NCBI RefSeq assembly: GCF_002879645.1
Contig: NZ_PNRE01000021.1
Span: 1 to 46,920 of the forward strand
DNA from: Halomonas heilongjiangensis
GTDB lineage: Bacteria > Pseudomonadota > Gammaproteobacteria > Pseudomonadales > Halomonadaceae
Direction of reading: 5' to 3'
DNA: 46,920 nt
Part shown: one piece after another, positions 34,248 through 42,067 of the stretch
Position numbering within the stretch: the stretch's first letter is position 1
Layout of the letters: every line of letters begins with the position of its first letter
Made by a program: the position numbers and the translations under genes
Notes under the pieces: model-generated
The model's input: only the letters and a program-made list of their open reading frames with translations
Databases searched by the model: none
Told to the model about the DNA's origin: nothing

Positions 34248-35183
34248 ATGTCCATCGTCGACCCCCGCACCGGTGAGCCGCTCGCCGGCGCCTCCGCCCC
34301 CGGCGACACCCCAGCCCCGGCACCGGGCCTTCCGGATGACGAGGTGATCATCGACGTCGACCGCGAGAACATCCAGCAGCTGCTCGAGCTCTCCATGCAG
34401 GTGCCGGTGCTGCTCGACTGCTGGGCCCCCTGGTGCGAGCCCTGCAAGAACCTGATGCCGGTGCTCGAGAAACTGGCCCGTGAGTACCAGGGCACCTTCA
34501 TCCTCGCCAAGCTGAACATCGACGAGAACCAGGAGATCGCCGCCCAACTCGGCGTGCGCTCGGTGCCGGACGTCAAGCTGATCAGCCAGGGCGGCCTGGT
34601 CGACCACTTCCAGGGCGCCCTGCCCGAGAAGCAGATCCGCGAATGGCTCGCCCGCTACTTTCCGGCCCCGGAGGATGCGCCGCCGAGTCCCGAGGAACAG
34701 GCCGCCGAGGCACTCGCCGCCGGCGACGCCGCCACCGCCCGCGCGCTCTACGAACAATTGGTGCAACAGGCTCCCCAGCACTACCCCTATCAGGTCGAAC
34801 TCGCCCGCGCCCTGGTGGCCGAGGGCAAGGCCGAGGATGCCAAGGCGCTGCTCGACAACCTGCCGCCGGAGGAGCGGGACGCCGCCCCGGCCCGCGGGGT
34901 GCGTGCCAGCATCGAGTTCGGCGAAGAGGCTCCCTCGGCGACGGAGCTGGCGGCGCTCGAGGGCCGCGACGACAGCGAGGCACGTTTCAAGCGCGCCCTG
35001 CGCCAGGTCGCCGATGGCGACTACGAGGTCGGCCTGGAGTCACTGCTGACGCTGATGAAGACCGACCGCGCCTACGGCGACGACGCCGCACGCAAGACCC
35101 TGCTGCGGGTCTTCGACGCCCTGGGCGCCGATCACCCACTGACGGTCACCTATCGCCGCAGGCTCTTCGCACAGCTCTACTGA
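34248..35183 (+). CDS. ybbN: thioredoxin-domain co-chaperone, YbbN/CnoX-like
   Basis: A 311-residue cytoplasmic protein with an N-terminal thioredoxin domain (DCWAPWC63EPC66KNLMPVLEKLA) and a C-terminal tetratricopeptide-like region from about residue 145 (EEQAAEALAAGDAATARALYEQLVQQAP). E. coli CnoX protects unfolded proteins from oxidation and hands them to GroEL; its active site is SXXC, whereas this protein keeps both cysteines, so it may have real redox activity. The N-terminal 30 residues are Pro/Ala-rich. Divergent from the DUF3750 gene. Confidence 0.9.
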   Translation: MSIVDPRTGEPLAGASAPGDTPAPAPGLPDDEVIIDVDRENIQQLLELSMQVPVLLDCWAPWCEPCKNLMPVLEKLAREYQGTFILAKLNIDENQEIAAQLGVRSVPDVKLISQGGLVDHFQGALPEKQIREWLARYFPAPEDAPPSPEEQAAEALAAGDAATARALYEQLVQQAPQHYPYQVELARALVAEGKAEDAKALLDNLPPEERDAAPARGVRASIEFGEEAPSATELAALEGRDDSEARFKRALRQVADGDYEVGLESLLTLMKTDRAYGDDAARKTLLRVFDALGADHPLTVTYRRRLFAQLY

Positions 35184-35208
35184 GCACCCGCAGGGCACGT
35201 CCCGGGGG

Positions 35209-36387
35209 TCAGTCCCTCAGCACCCGGTCGAGGCGCTCCAGTGCCGTGTCCAGCTGGGAGGCGGTGGTACCGAAGTTGAGCCGCACGAAGCCCGGCCAGC
35301 CGAAGGCCGCCCCCTCCGAGAGCGCCACCCCGGCCCGCTCCAGCAGCGCCTGCTTGGGCGAGCCCTCATGCCCGGCCAGGCCGTGCGCCCGGCGCAGGTC
35401 GAGCCAGGCCAGGTAGGTCGATTCCGGCGGGCTCATGGCCACGCCGGGCCACTGCGCTACCCGCTCCACCAGGGTCCGGCGATGGCCGCGCAGCACCCCG
35501 AGCAGCGCCCGCCGCCAGGGGTCGCCCCGGGCATAGGCCGCCTCGGCGGCCACCAGCCCCAGGACGTTGCCATCCGGCTGCAGGCCGCGCACCATGGCGG
35601 CAAAGCGCCGCCGCAGGCCGGCGTCGGGAATCACCGCACAGGCGGTGGTGAGCCCCGCCAGGTTGAAGGTCTTCGACGGCGCCCACAACGTCAGGATGCG
35701 CGAGGCGAGTTCCGGGAAGGCCGCCGCCAGCGGACGGTGGCGAGCCCCCTCGTCGAGCAGCAGATCGCAGTGCAGTTCGTCGGAGACCACCAGCAGGTCG
35801 TGGCGCGCGACCAGCGCGGCGAGCCCGGCCAGCTCCTCCCGCGTCCAGATCCGCCCGGTGGGGTTGTGGGGCTGGCACCAGAGCAGCAGCCGTGTCGCGG
35901 GGGTGATGGCCGCCTCCAGCGCCTCGAGATCGAGGCACCAGGGCTCGCCCGGCGCGGCGGGCGCACGCATCGCCGCCCGCTGGGGCAGTCGGCCGGTGCG
36001 CTCGGCCACCTTGAGAAAGGGGGGATAGATGGGCGTCACCGTCAGCACGCCGTCGCCCGGCTCGGTCAGCGCCAGGCTCGCCAGGTGCAGGGCGGGTACC
36101 ACGCCGGGCAACCACAACTGCCACTCCGGCTCGATCGTCCAGCCGTAGTGCGTGGCGCTCCAGGCACACAGGGTGTGGCGCAGCGAGTCGGGCACCAGGC
36201 CGTAGCCGTAGACGCCATGGTCGACCCGGGCACGCAGCGCCTCGACCACCGCCGGGGGCGAGACGAAATCCATGTCGGCGACCCACAGCGGCAGCACCTC
36301 GTCGCCGTAGTGATGCCACTTCTGCGACGGCCAGTCACCGCCCTGCGGGTGGCGACGCTCCACAGGCGTGGCAAAATCATATTCCAT
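35209..36387 (-). CDS. patB: PLP-dependent C-S beta-lyase / aminotransferase (MalY/PatB family)
   Basis: A 392-residue fold-type I PLP enzyme. It starts MEYDF..P.ERR with the conserved WADMDF (about 36-41), SPKTFN-type PLP lysine K239 in APSKTFNLAG, DELHCDLLL and LWCQPHNPTGRIW. MalY/PatB enzymes cleave cystathionine or cysteine to pyruvate, ammonia and a thiol. The ATG at 36387 follows GGAGAG. Convergent with ybbN (25-bp gap) and divergent from the next gene across a short region that contains a 14-bp repeat. Confidence 0.88.
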   Translation of the reverse strand: MEYDFATPVERRHPQGGDWPSQKWHHYGDEVLPLWVADMDFVSPPAVVEALRARVDHGVYGYGLVPDSLRHTLCAWSATHYGWTIEPEWQLWLPGVVPALHLASLALTEPGDGVLTVTPIYPPFLKVAERTGRLPQRAAMRAPAAPGEPWCLDLEALEAAITPATRLLLWCQPHNPTGRIWTREELAGLAALVARHDLLVVSDELHCDLLLDEGARHRPLAAAFPELASRILTLWAPSKTFNLAGLTTACAVIPDAGLRRRFAAMVRGLQPDGNVLGLVAAEAAYARGDPWRRALLGVLRGHRRTLVERVAQWPGVAMSPPESTYLAWLDLRRAHGLAGHEGSPKQALLERAGVALSEGAAFGWPGFVRLNFGTTASQLDTALERLDRVLRD

Positions 36388-36420
36388 GCGTACTCTCTCC
36401 AGTCGCAACGCCCCAGTCAG

Positions 36421-36456
36421 GACAGCCAAATCGGGACAACCAAATCGGGACAACCA
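36421..36456. repeat. short tandem repeat, 14-bp period, in a divergent promoter region
   Basis: GACAGCCAAATCGG, GACAACCAAATCGG and the start of a third unit (GACAACCA) follow each other without gaps. The block sits between patB and the gene at 36461, within 35 bp of one start codon and 5 bp of the other. Confidence 0.75.
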
Positions 36457-36460
36457 TCAG

Positions 36461-36907
36461 ATGAACGAGACCATGCCGCAAAGCGGCTTCTATGCCAAGG
36501 TACGCCGCGGATTGCCGGCGCTGGTCGGCCAGTGGCTGCGTTTGGGCCAGGCCGACACCGACCGCCTGGCGCTGATCCTCGCCGAGACCGCCAGGGTGGC
36601 CAAGCTCGGCGACCCCGAGGCCACCCCGAGCGGTGCCACCCTGGTCGCCTGGAGCGAACCCGATGCCGGCGACGCCATTCCGCTGTGGGCGGCCCGCACC
36701 GCCACCTTCCTGCTGGTGCAGATGCCGGCGCGGCCGGTGCCCGAGAGCGACGACGAGGCCTGCGCCTGGGCCTACTGCTGGCTGCGCAACCGCGACTTCG
36801 ACGGTTTCGAGGCCGCCGAACGCGCCCTGCCCGAGCATCTGCACCAGCCCCTGGCGGCCGCCCTCAAGGCGGCATGGACCGACCGGCAGGGCCTGCGCCT
36901 GGTCTGA
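36461..36907 (+). CDS. hypothetical protein
   Basis: A 148-residue protein (MNETMPQSGFYAKVRRGLPALVG...) that I do not recognise. It has no signal peptide or membrane segment; the middle (LWAARTATFLLVQMPA) is moderately hydrophobic and the C-terminus is acidic and tryptophan-rich (ESDDEACAWAYCWLRNRDFDGFEAAERALPEHL). The ATG at 36461 comes directly after the 14-bp repeats and lacks a clear ribosome site; the frame is open for 31 codons upstream, and an internal ATG at 36473 is another option. A membrane protein gene follows 51 bp later on the same strand. Confidence 0.65.
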   Translation: MNETMPQSGFYAKVRRGLPALVGQWLRLGQADTDRLALILAETARVAKLGDPEATPSGATLVAWSEPDAGDAIPLWAARTATFLLVQMPARPVPESDDEACAWAYCWLRNRDFDGFEAAERALPEHLHQPLAAALKAAWTDRQGLRLV

Positions 36908-36958
36908 TCGGGCCATGGTGCCTCCGGGGCAAGTCCCCCGAACGATAAGGAATCCCCC

Positions 36959-37771
36959 ATGGATGTTCCCCTGAGCTGGCAGCTGGCCAAGCTGCTGGTC
37001 TCCATCGGCATGGTGCTGGGGCTCGGCGCCATCGCCGTGCGCGTCAGCCCCCGCGTCGCCGGGCTGCTCGCCGGCTACCCGCTGGGCACCGCCATCGCGC
37101 TGTTCTTCATCGGCCTGGAGCTCTCGCCGGCCTTCGCCGCCGAGAGCGCCGTGCATACCCTGGCGGGCTTCACCGCCACCCTCGCGCTGGGCGGCGGCTA
37201 CCTGCTGTGCGGCCGCCGTGACGGCCTGCCCGGCGTGCTCGCCGGCACCGCCGGGGGGCTGGCCGCCTTCCTCGCCACCAGCCTGCTGCTGACCCAGGTG
37301 GAGTTCACCCGGCTCGGCGGCACCCTGACCACCCTGGTGGCCATCGTCGCCTTTCTCCGCCTCTACCGCCGGGTTCCCGATGCCCGGGTGGCGGCGCGCT
37401 GCACGGTCGCCTGGCCGGCCCTGGTGCTGCGCGCCCTGCTCGCCGCAGCGATCATCTTCACCATCACCGGCCTGGCCCACGTGTTGCCGGCGGCCTGGGC
37501 AGGCGTGATGGCGGCCTTCCCGGTCACCATGTACCCCTTCCTGGTGATTCTCCACCTGACCCACGGCGCCGCACCGGTGGCCACGGTGATCAAGCACTAC
37601 CCGGCCGGGCTCGGCTCGCTGCTCGCCTATGCGTTGTGCGTCTCGCTGACCTACGACACCCTGGGGTTGGTGCTCGGCACCCTGAGCGGCTTCCTGGTCG
37701 CCACCCTCTGGCTGCTCGGCTGGACCCGCCTGCAGGCATGGCGGACCGCGCGGCTCACCGCCAGCACTTGA
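36959..37771 (+). CDS. multi-pass inner membrane protein with duplicated halves
   Basis: A 270-residue protein with about eight to nine hydrophobic segments and few charges. Two halves look related: residues 34-44 (AGLLAGYPLGT) and 181-191 (AGVMAAFPVTM) sit in similar helix contexts about 147 residues apart, as in transporters built by internal duplication. No transporter family can be named with confidence. The ATG follows ATAAGGAATCCCCC, a fair ribosome site. It forms a plus-strand row with the preceding hypothetical gene and the thioesterase downstream. Confidence 0.75.
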   Translation: MDVPLSWQLAKLLVSIGMVLGLGAIAVRVSPRVAGLLAGYPLGTAIALFFIGLELSPAFAAESAVHTLAGFTATLALGGGYLLCGRRDGLPGVLAGTAGGLAAFLATSLLLTQVEFTRLGGTLTTLVAIVAFLRLYRRVPDARVAARCTVAWPALVLRALLAAAIIFTITGLAHVLPAAWAGVMAAFPVTMYPFLVILHLTHGAAPVATVIKHYPAGLGSLLAYALCVSLTYDTLGLVLGTLSGFLVATLWLLGWTRLQAWRTARLTAST

Positions 37772-37838
37772 CCGAGCGCTTGCTAGGGATAAAGCTGTCC
37801 TACGGATCAGACGACGATCACCAGACAAGGACTCCCCG

Positions 37839-38246
37839 ATGTTCGTACGCACCATCGAGCCCGCCTTCTACGACACCGATGCCCTCGGCCACGTCAACAA
37901 CACCCGGCTGCCGGCCTGGTTCGAGCTGGCCCGCAACGATCTCTTCCGGCTCTTCACCCCGGACCTGGACCCCCGCAAGTGGCGCCTGATCATGGCGCGG
38001 ATGGAGGTCGACTATCGGGCCGAGCTGCAGTACGGCAGCGAGATCGAGATCCGCACCTACGTCTCGCGACTCGGCAACAGCTCCTTCACGGTGAGCCAGG
38101 AGGCGCGGCAGAACGGTCGCTTGACCAACCTGGGCCATACGGTGATGGTGCACTTCGACCACCAGGCCAAGTGTGCCATCCCCATCGAGGGTGAGCTGCG
38201 CGAGGCGCTGCAAGCCCACCTGCAGGAAGAGCCCGCAGACGCATGA
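37839..38246 (+). CDS. hotdog-fold acyl-CoA thioesterase (4HBT/YbgC type)
   Basis: A 135-residue single-hotdog thioesterase. The catalytic signature YDTDALGHVNN (aspartate 14) lies in the first strand-helix region, followed by MEVDYRAELQYGSEIEIRTYVSRLGNSSFTV. Such enzymes hydrolyse short or aromatic acyl-CoA thioesters. The ATG follows AAGGA. Its last codon overlaps the start of the ybaK-like gene by ATGA, so they are probably coupled. Confidence 0.9.
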   Translation: MFVRTIEPAFYDTDALGHVNNTRLPAWFELARNDLFRLFTPDLDPRKWRLIMARMEVDYRAELQYGSEIEIRTYVSRLGNSSFTVSQEARQNGRLTNLGHTVMVHFDHQAKCAIPIEGELREALQAHLQEEPADA

Positions 38247-38713
38247 CACCAGCAGTGAAGGCATTGGAGAAGGCCGGGGTCGCCTTCTCGCTCGCCAGCT
38301 ACGCACACGACCCGCGCACCCCCGCCTACGGGGAGGAGGCCGCTCGCGCACTCGGCCTGTCGCCCGACGCGGTGTTCAAGACCCTGCTCGCCCGCCTCGA
38401 CGACGGTCGGCTGGTGGTGGCCATCGTCCCGGTCTCCGCCCAGCTTGACCTCAAGGCACTGGCGCGCGCCGCCGGCGCCCGCAAGGCCGTCATGGCCGAG
38501 GCCGAGGCCGCCGAACGCGCCACCGGCTACGTGCTGGGTGGCATCAGCCCGCTGGGGCAGAAGAAGCGCCTGGCCACCTTCCTCGACGCCAGCGCCGAGC
38601 GTTTCGAGGCGATCCATGTCAGCGGCGGACGCCGCGGGCTCGAGATCCGCCTGGTACCACAGGACCTGATGCAGCTCACCGGGGCTCGCCTCGCCACGCT
38701 CGCCAGGGCCTGA
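38243..38713 (+). CDS. ybaK: Cys-tRNA(Pro)/Cys-tRNA deacylase, YbaK/EbsC type
   Basis: A 156-residue trans-editing protein that hydrolyses Cys-tRNA-Pro formed by prolyl-tRNA synthetase error. The conserved catalytic lysine is K46 in DAVFKTLLA; GYVLGGISPLGQKKRLATFLD and GGRRGLEIRLVPQDL are family blocks. The start ATG overlaps the previous stop (ATGA). Length matches E. coli YbaK (159). Confidence 0.92.
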   Translation: MTPAVKALEKAGVAFSLASYAHDPRTPAYGEEAARALGLSPDAVFKTLLARLDDGRLVVAIVPVSAQLDLKALARAAGARKAVMAEAEAAERATGYVLGGISPLGQKKRLATFLDASAERFEAIHVSGGRRGLEIRLVPQDLMQLTGARLATLARA

Positions 38714-38797
38714 TCGCCGGCGAGCCGAATGGTGCCCTGCGCTGTCTCATTGATACCCCCCGGCCCGGCCGGGACACTCTCACCACAGGAGCCGGTC

Positions 38798-39124
38798 ATG
38801 GCCATCCGCTACGACCTCTGGCTGGATCCCGACAACGTCGCCCGGCACCGCGCCGTGGAGGCGGACCTGATCCGCTTCTTCATGGAGCGTTTCGCCGACT
38901 ACCCGCACATCCGCTTGTTCGGCGCCGACCCTTACGATTATGATGCGCCGTTCAATCGCCTCCATGACGTGTTGATGGCCCGGGCGGGTGAGTATTGCGA
39001 GCGGCAGTGGAACTATGTACCGGCGCCCGAGCAGCTCACCCGTGCCTTCTTCCTGGCCGTCGGCCGTTCGAACAAGTTTGTACGGGACCCCGACGATGGT
39101 GATCCGCACCGACCAGACTCCTGA
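38798..39124 (+). CDS. hypothetical protein upstream of the DUF501 gene
   Basis: A 108-residue protein (MAIRYDLWLDPDNVARHRAVEADLIRF...) that I do not recognise. It is rich in aromatic and acidic residues (RLFGADPYDYDAPFNRLHDVLM), with no signal peptide. The ATG at 38798 follows AGGAG. Its 3' end overlaps the following DUF501 gene by 29 bp in another frame, so the two are probably cotranscribed. Confidence 0.65.
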   Translation: MAIRYDLWLDPDNVARHRAVEADLIRFFMERFADYPHIRLFGADPYDYDAPFNRLHDVLMARAGEYCERQWNYVPAPEQLTRAFFLAVGRSNKFVRDPDDGDPHRPDS

Positions 39125-39617
39125 CGAGCGCCAGTTGGCCATCATCGCCGAGCAACTGGGCCGCCCCCCGCGGGGCATCGAGGCCGTCTCGGCCACCGAT
39201 GGCGAGGGCACCCCGCTGGTGCTGCGCATGGCCCCCATCGTCGACGGCAAGCCCTTCCCGACCCTCTACTGGCTCAGCTCCGAGCGCCTCAAGGTCGAGC
39301 TCTCGCATATCGAGGCCGCCGGGGTGATCAAGCGGCTCGAGACCCGGTTGCAGGACGACCCCGACTTCCTCGCCGCCTATCACCAGAGCCACCGCGCCTA
39401 TGTCGAGGCACGCTGGCGCTTCATGAGCGAGGCGCAGCGGGCCGAGGTGTTCCGCCTGGGCTACGACGGCGTGCTCAGGGAGCGCGGCATCGGCGGCATC
39501 GGCAACTGGGACCAGGTCCGCTGCCTGCACACCCAGTATGCCCACCACCTCTGCGGTGACAATGTCATCGGCCGGTGGCTGGACGCCGAGTACGGGGTCG
39601 CCGACTGCCTGCCCTGA
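39096..39617 (+). CDS. DUF501 family protein
   Basis: A 173-residue DUF501 protein. Family markers: QLAIIAEQLGRPPRGIEAVSA near the start, TLYWLSSERLKVELSHIEA.G.I, and C-terminal GIGGIGNWDQVRCLHTQYAHHLCGDNVIGRWLD. The conserved histidine/cysteine-rich end (CLH.QYAHHL) could be a metal or catalytic site, but the function is unknown. The ATG at 39096 is chosen because the family starts at this point; longer upstream frames overlap the previous gene and look unlike the family. Confidence 0.85.
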   Translation: MVIRTDQTPDERQLAIIAEQLGRPPRGIEAVSATDGEGTPLVLRMAPIVDGKPFPTLYWLSSERLKVELSHIEAAGVIKRLETRLQDDPDFLAAYHQSHRAYVEARWRFMSEAQRAEVFRLGYDGVLRERGIGGIGNWDQVRCLHTQYAHHLCGDNVIGRWLDAEYGVADCLP

Positions 39618-39676
39618 ACCGGACCCGCCTTACCCCAACAATCCGAAAGCCCCACTCCCAGATGAAGGAGCCCCTG

Positions 39677-39802
39677 ATGTACGTCGATACCCATGTGATT
39701 GCCAGTCTCGTCCTGATCGCCAGCATGGTGGTGATCACCGGCGTGGGCATCAAGCTGCTGCGCCAGGCCATGAAGCGCGACGCGGCCAGCGGCTCACGCT
39801 GA
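39677..39802 (+). CDS. small single-pass membrane protein (41 residues)
   Basis: MYVDTHVIASLVLIASMVVITGVGIKLLRQAMKRDAASGSR: a short N-terminus, one hydrophobic helix (about 8-27) and a basic tail that would stay in the cytoplasm. The start is ATG 39677, which has AAGGAG at 39665-39670 six bases upstream; an ATG at 39662 overlaps that site. A hairpin terminator follows. I know no family. Confidence 0.6.
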   Translation: MYVDTHVIASLVLIASMVVITGVGIKLLRQAMKRDAASGSR

Positions 39803-39817
39803 TCGGCCATCACACCA

Positions 39818-39844
39818 CGAGGGGCGCCATGACGGCGCCCCTCG
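39818..39844 (+). terminator. terminator after the small membrane protein gene
   Basis: CGAGGGGCGCC and GGCGCCCCTCG form an 11-bp perfect stem with loop ATGAC. The T-run after it is poor. Confidence 0.55.
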
Positions 39845-39927
39845 CGTCTTCGGGGTACGCGGGAGGTCATGGGCTTTCGAGACCCTCGCCACGGCGCTAG
39901 GATGGTGGCCTTGCCAAGGAGAAGAGC

Positions 39928-40482
39928 ATGTCGAGATTCTGCGTCTACCTGGGCTCACGGGACGGCCGTGACCCGCAATTCCTCGAAGCCACCCGCCGGC
40001 TCGGCGCCGAGCTCGCCCGTCGCGGCCACACCCTGGTCTACGGCGGTGCCCGCATCGGCCTGATGGGGGCCCTGGCCGATGCCGTCATGGCCGAGGGCGG
40101 CGAGGCGGTCGGCGTGATGCCCGATCACCTGGTGGAGCGCGAGCAGGCCCATCATGGCCTCAGCGAGCTGATCCGGGTGCGCAACATGCACGAGCGCAAG
40201 GCGAACATGGCCGCCCATGCCGACGCCTTCATCGTGTTGCCCGGGGGCATCGGCACCCTGGAGGAGTTCTTCGAGGCCTGGACCTGGCACTACCTGGGCC
40301 TGCACGACAAGCCGATCGGCGTGCTCGATACCGCTGGCTTCTATGCGCCGCTGCTGGCCTTCCTCGACAGCACCGTGGAACACGGCTTCCTCAATGGCCG
40401 TACCCGGGCCGAACTGATCGACGCCACCGAACCGGCGGTGCTGCTGGACGCCCTGGAGGCCCAGTTGGCGACCACCGCCTGA
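39928..40482 (+). CDS. LOG family nucleotide phosphoribohydrolase
   Basis: A 184-residue LOG (Lonely Guy) family protein, TIGR00730 type. Motifs are MHERKANM with the substrate-binding R90-K91 pair and LPGGIGTLEEFFE (104-116), the phosphate loop with the catalytic glutamate. Such enzymes split cytokinin or nucleoside 5'-monophosphates into base and ribose 5-phosphate; bacterial homologues often act on AMP. The ATG follows CCAAGGAG. An oxidoreductase gene follows 38 bp later. Confidence 0.9.
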   Translation: MSRFCVYLGSRDGRDPQFLEATRRLGAELARRGHTLVYGGARIGLMGALADAVMAEGGEAVGVMPDHLVEREQAHHGLSELIRVRNMHERKANMAAHADAFIVLPGGIGTLEEFFEAWTWHYLGLHDKPIGVLDTAGFYAPLLAFLDSTVEHGFLNGRTRAELIDATEPAVLLDALEAQLATTA

Positions 40483-40520
40483 TTCACCGCCTTCGTTCGC
40501 CACCCCGAGGAGCTTGCACC

Positions 40521-41492
40521 ATGCATGCCATCACCATCGACGGAGAACGCCTGCGCTGGCAGGAGGTCACCGGGCCGGGGCCGCTGGAGAGCGGCCAGGT
40601 CCGCCTCCGCGTGGCCTGGGCCGGGGTCAACCGTGCCGACCTGATGCAGCGCGCGGGTCACTATCCCCCGCCACCCGGGGAAAGCGAGATCCTCGGGCTC
40701 GAGGTCAGCGGCACCGTGACCGAGGCCGGCCCCGGCGTCGAGCACCTGCACGCGGGTGACAAGGTCTGCGCACTGCTCGCCGGAGGCGGCTATGCCGAGG
40801 AGGTGGTGGTGGACGCCCGCCAGGTGCTACCGGTGCCCGAGGGCCTCGGCCTGCGCCAGGCCGCGGCACTGCCCGAGGTCTACGCCACCGCCTGGCTCAA
40901 CCTGTTCATGGAAGGCGCCCTGGCGGCGGGGGAGCGGGTGTTGCTGCACGCCGGCGCCAGCGGCGTGGGCACCGCCGCCATCCAGCTGTGCCGGGCCTTC
41001 GGGCACCCCTGCTTCGTCACCGTGGGCAGCGAGGAGAAGCTCGCCGCGTGTCGCGCCCTGGGGGCCGAGGCCGGCTGGAACCGCCACGACGGCAGCTTCG
41101 TCGAGGCGGTGAAGGCCTGGGGCGGCGCCGACATGATCCTCGACCCGGTGGGCGCGAGCTACCTCGCCGACAACCAGCAGGTGCTCAATGCCGATGGCCG
41201 CCTGGTACTGATCGGGCTGATGGGTGGCCGCACGTCCGAGCTGGACCTGGGGCGGCTGCTGATGAAGCGCCAGCGGCTGATCGGCTCGACCCTGCGCGCC
41301 AAGCCGCCGGCGGCCAAGGGCGCCATTCTCGACGCCCTGCTGACCCATGTCTGGCCGCGCCTGGTCAGCGGCGCGCTGATGCCGCTGGTCGACCGCACCT
41401 GGCCGATCGCCGAGGCCGAGGCGGCCCATGAACACATGAAGCGGGATGCCAATATCGGCAAGGTGCTGCTGTCGGTCAGCGGCGAGGACTGA
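40521..41492 (+). CDS. NAD(P)H-quinone oxidoreductase, PIG3/TP53I3-like
   Basis: A 323-residue zinc-free medium-chain dehydrogenase/quinone oxidoreductase. YPPPPGESEILGLEVSG is the hallmark of the PIG3 group; the nucleotide-binding segment LLHAGASGVGTAAIQLCRAFG follows, and no structural zinc cysteines are present. Such enzymes reduce quinones with NADPH. The ATG has GAGGAG upstream. It ends one base from the convergent exonuclease gene, so the terminators of both must lie inside the other gene. Confidence 0.9.
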   Translation: MHAITIDGERLRWQEVTGPGPLESGQVRLRVAWAGVNRADLMQRAGHYPPPPGESEILGLEVSGTVTEAGPGVEHLHAGDKVCALLAGGGYAEEVVVDARQVLPVPEGLGLRQAAALPEVYATAWLNLFMEGALAAGERVLLHAGASGVGTAAIQLCRAFGHPCFVTVGSEEKLAACRALGAEAGWNRHDGSFVEAVKAWGGADMILDPVGASYLADNQQVLNADGRLVLIGLMGGRTSELDLGRLLMKRQRLIGSTLRAKPPAAKGAILDALLTHVWPRLVSGALMPLVDRTWPIAEAEAAHEHMKRDANIGKVLLSVSGED

Positions 41493-41493
41493 G

Positions 41494-41994
41494 TCAGGCG
41501 TCGCCGGCGAGCTCGCGGGTCCGCTGGTAGGTGAGCTGCAGCAGGCGGGCGTCGTCGCCGGCCCGATGGCGATGGATACCCAGCTCGCGCACCAGCGCTT
41601 CCTTGGTCGTGCTCCACAGCGCCAGTTGTCCCTCGCTGAGCAGCATGCGCAGCGCCTCGAGGCGGAACGCCGGCAGCGTGCCGGCATGGTGGAAGAGCAG
41701 GGACAGCCAGGAGTTGTCGTAGCCCCAGCTGTCGCTGTAGGCGATACCCAGGTCGGCCAGTTCATCGTTGAGCCAGTGCGCCACCTGGCGCACCGGATAG
41801 CCTTCGCGCTCCAACCGGCCGCGACTGATCCCGTGAAGCAGCTCCGCCTTGGGATCCCAATGGCTCCACTCGGGAAGGGGCTGCACGAGGAAGGCGCAGG
41901 TACTGCCGTCGGGCCGGGCCAGACCGACCTCGATGGGGTAGCTGCCACGCCCGAATCCGGACGCTTCGATATCCAGCAGTGTCGGTAGCGTCAC
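41494..41994 (-). CDS. DnaQ-like (DEDDh) exonuclease domain protein
   Basis: A 166-residue single-domain 3'-5' exonuclease fold. The metal-binding acidic residues are visible: D8-I-E10 in LLDIEASGFG, D93 in GYDNSWLSLL and the final motif H143-R-A-G-D-D148 (DEDDh type). PKAELLHGISRG is the usual link between the first two. It could act on DNA or RNA. The start is not sure: GTG 41994 lies right at the fold's first strand, with a distant AGGA; there is no ATG upstream in frame. Confidence 0.8.
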   Translation of the reverse strand: MTLPTLLDIEASGFGRGSYPIEVGLARPDGSTCAFLVQPLPEWSHWDPKAELLHGISRGRLEREGYPVRQVAHWLNDELADLGIAYSDSWGYDNSWLSLLFHHAGTLPAFRLEALRMLLSEGQLALWSTTKEALVRELGIHRHRAGDDARLLQLTYQRTRELAGDA

Positions 41995-42036
41995 GGGGAG
42001 GCGGGTCCTCGATGAAGGGGCTCCAGGTCGGAGAAG

Positions 42037-42057
42037 GGCCGGAACATGTTTCCGGCC
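42037..42057 (-). terminator. terminator after the Sel1-repeat gene
   Basis: GGCCGGAA and TTCCGGCC form an 8-bp stem with loop CATGT (palindromic, so same on both strands), 10 bp beyond the Sel1 gene stop. A CTTCT run follows on the minus strand. Confidence 0.55.
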
Positions 42058-42067
42058 TTCGGATGAC

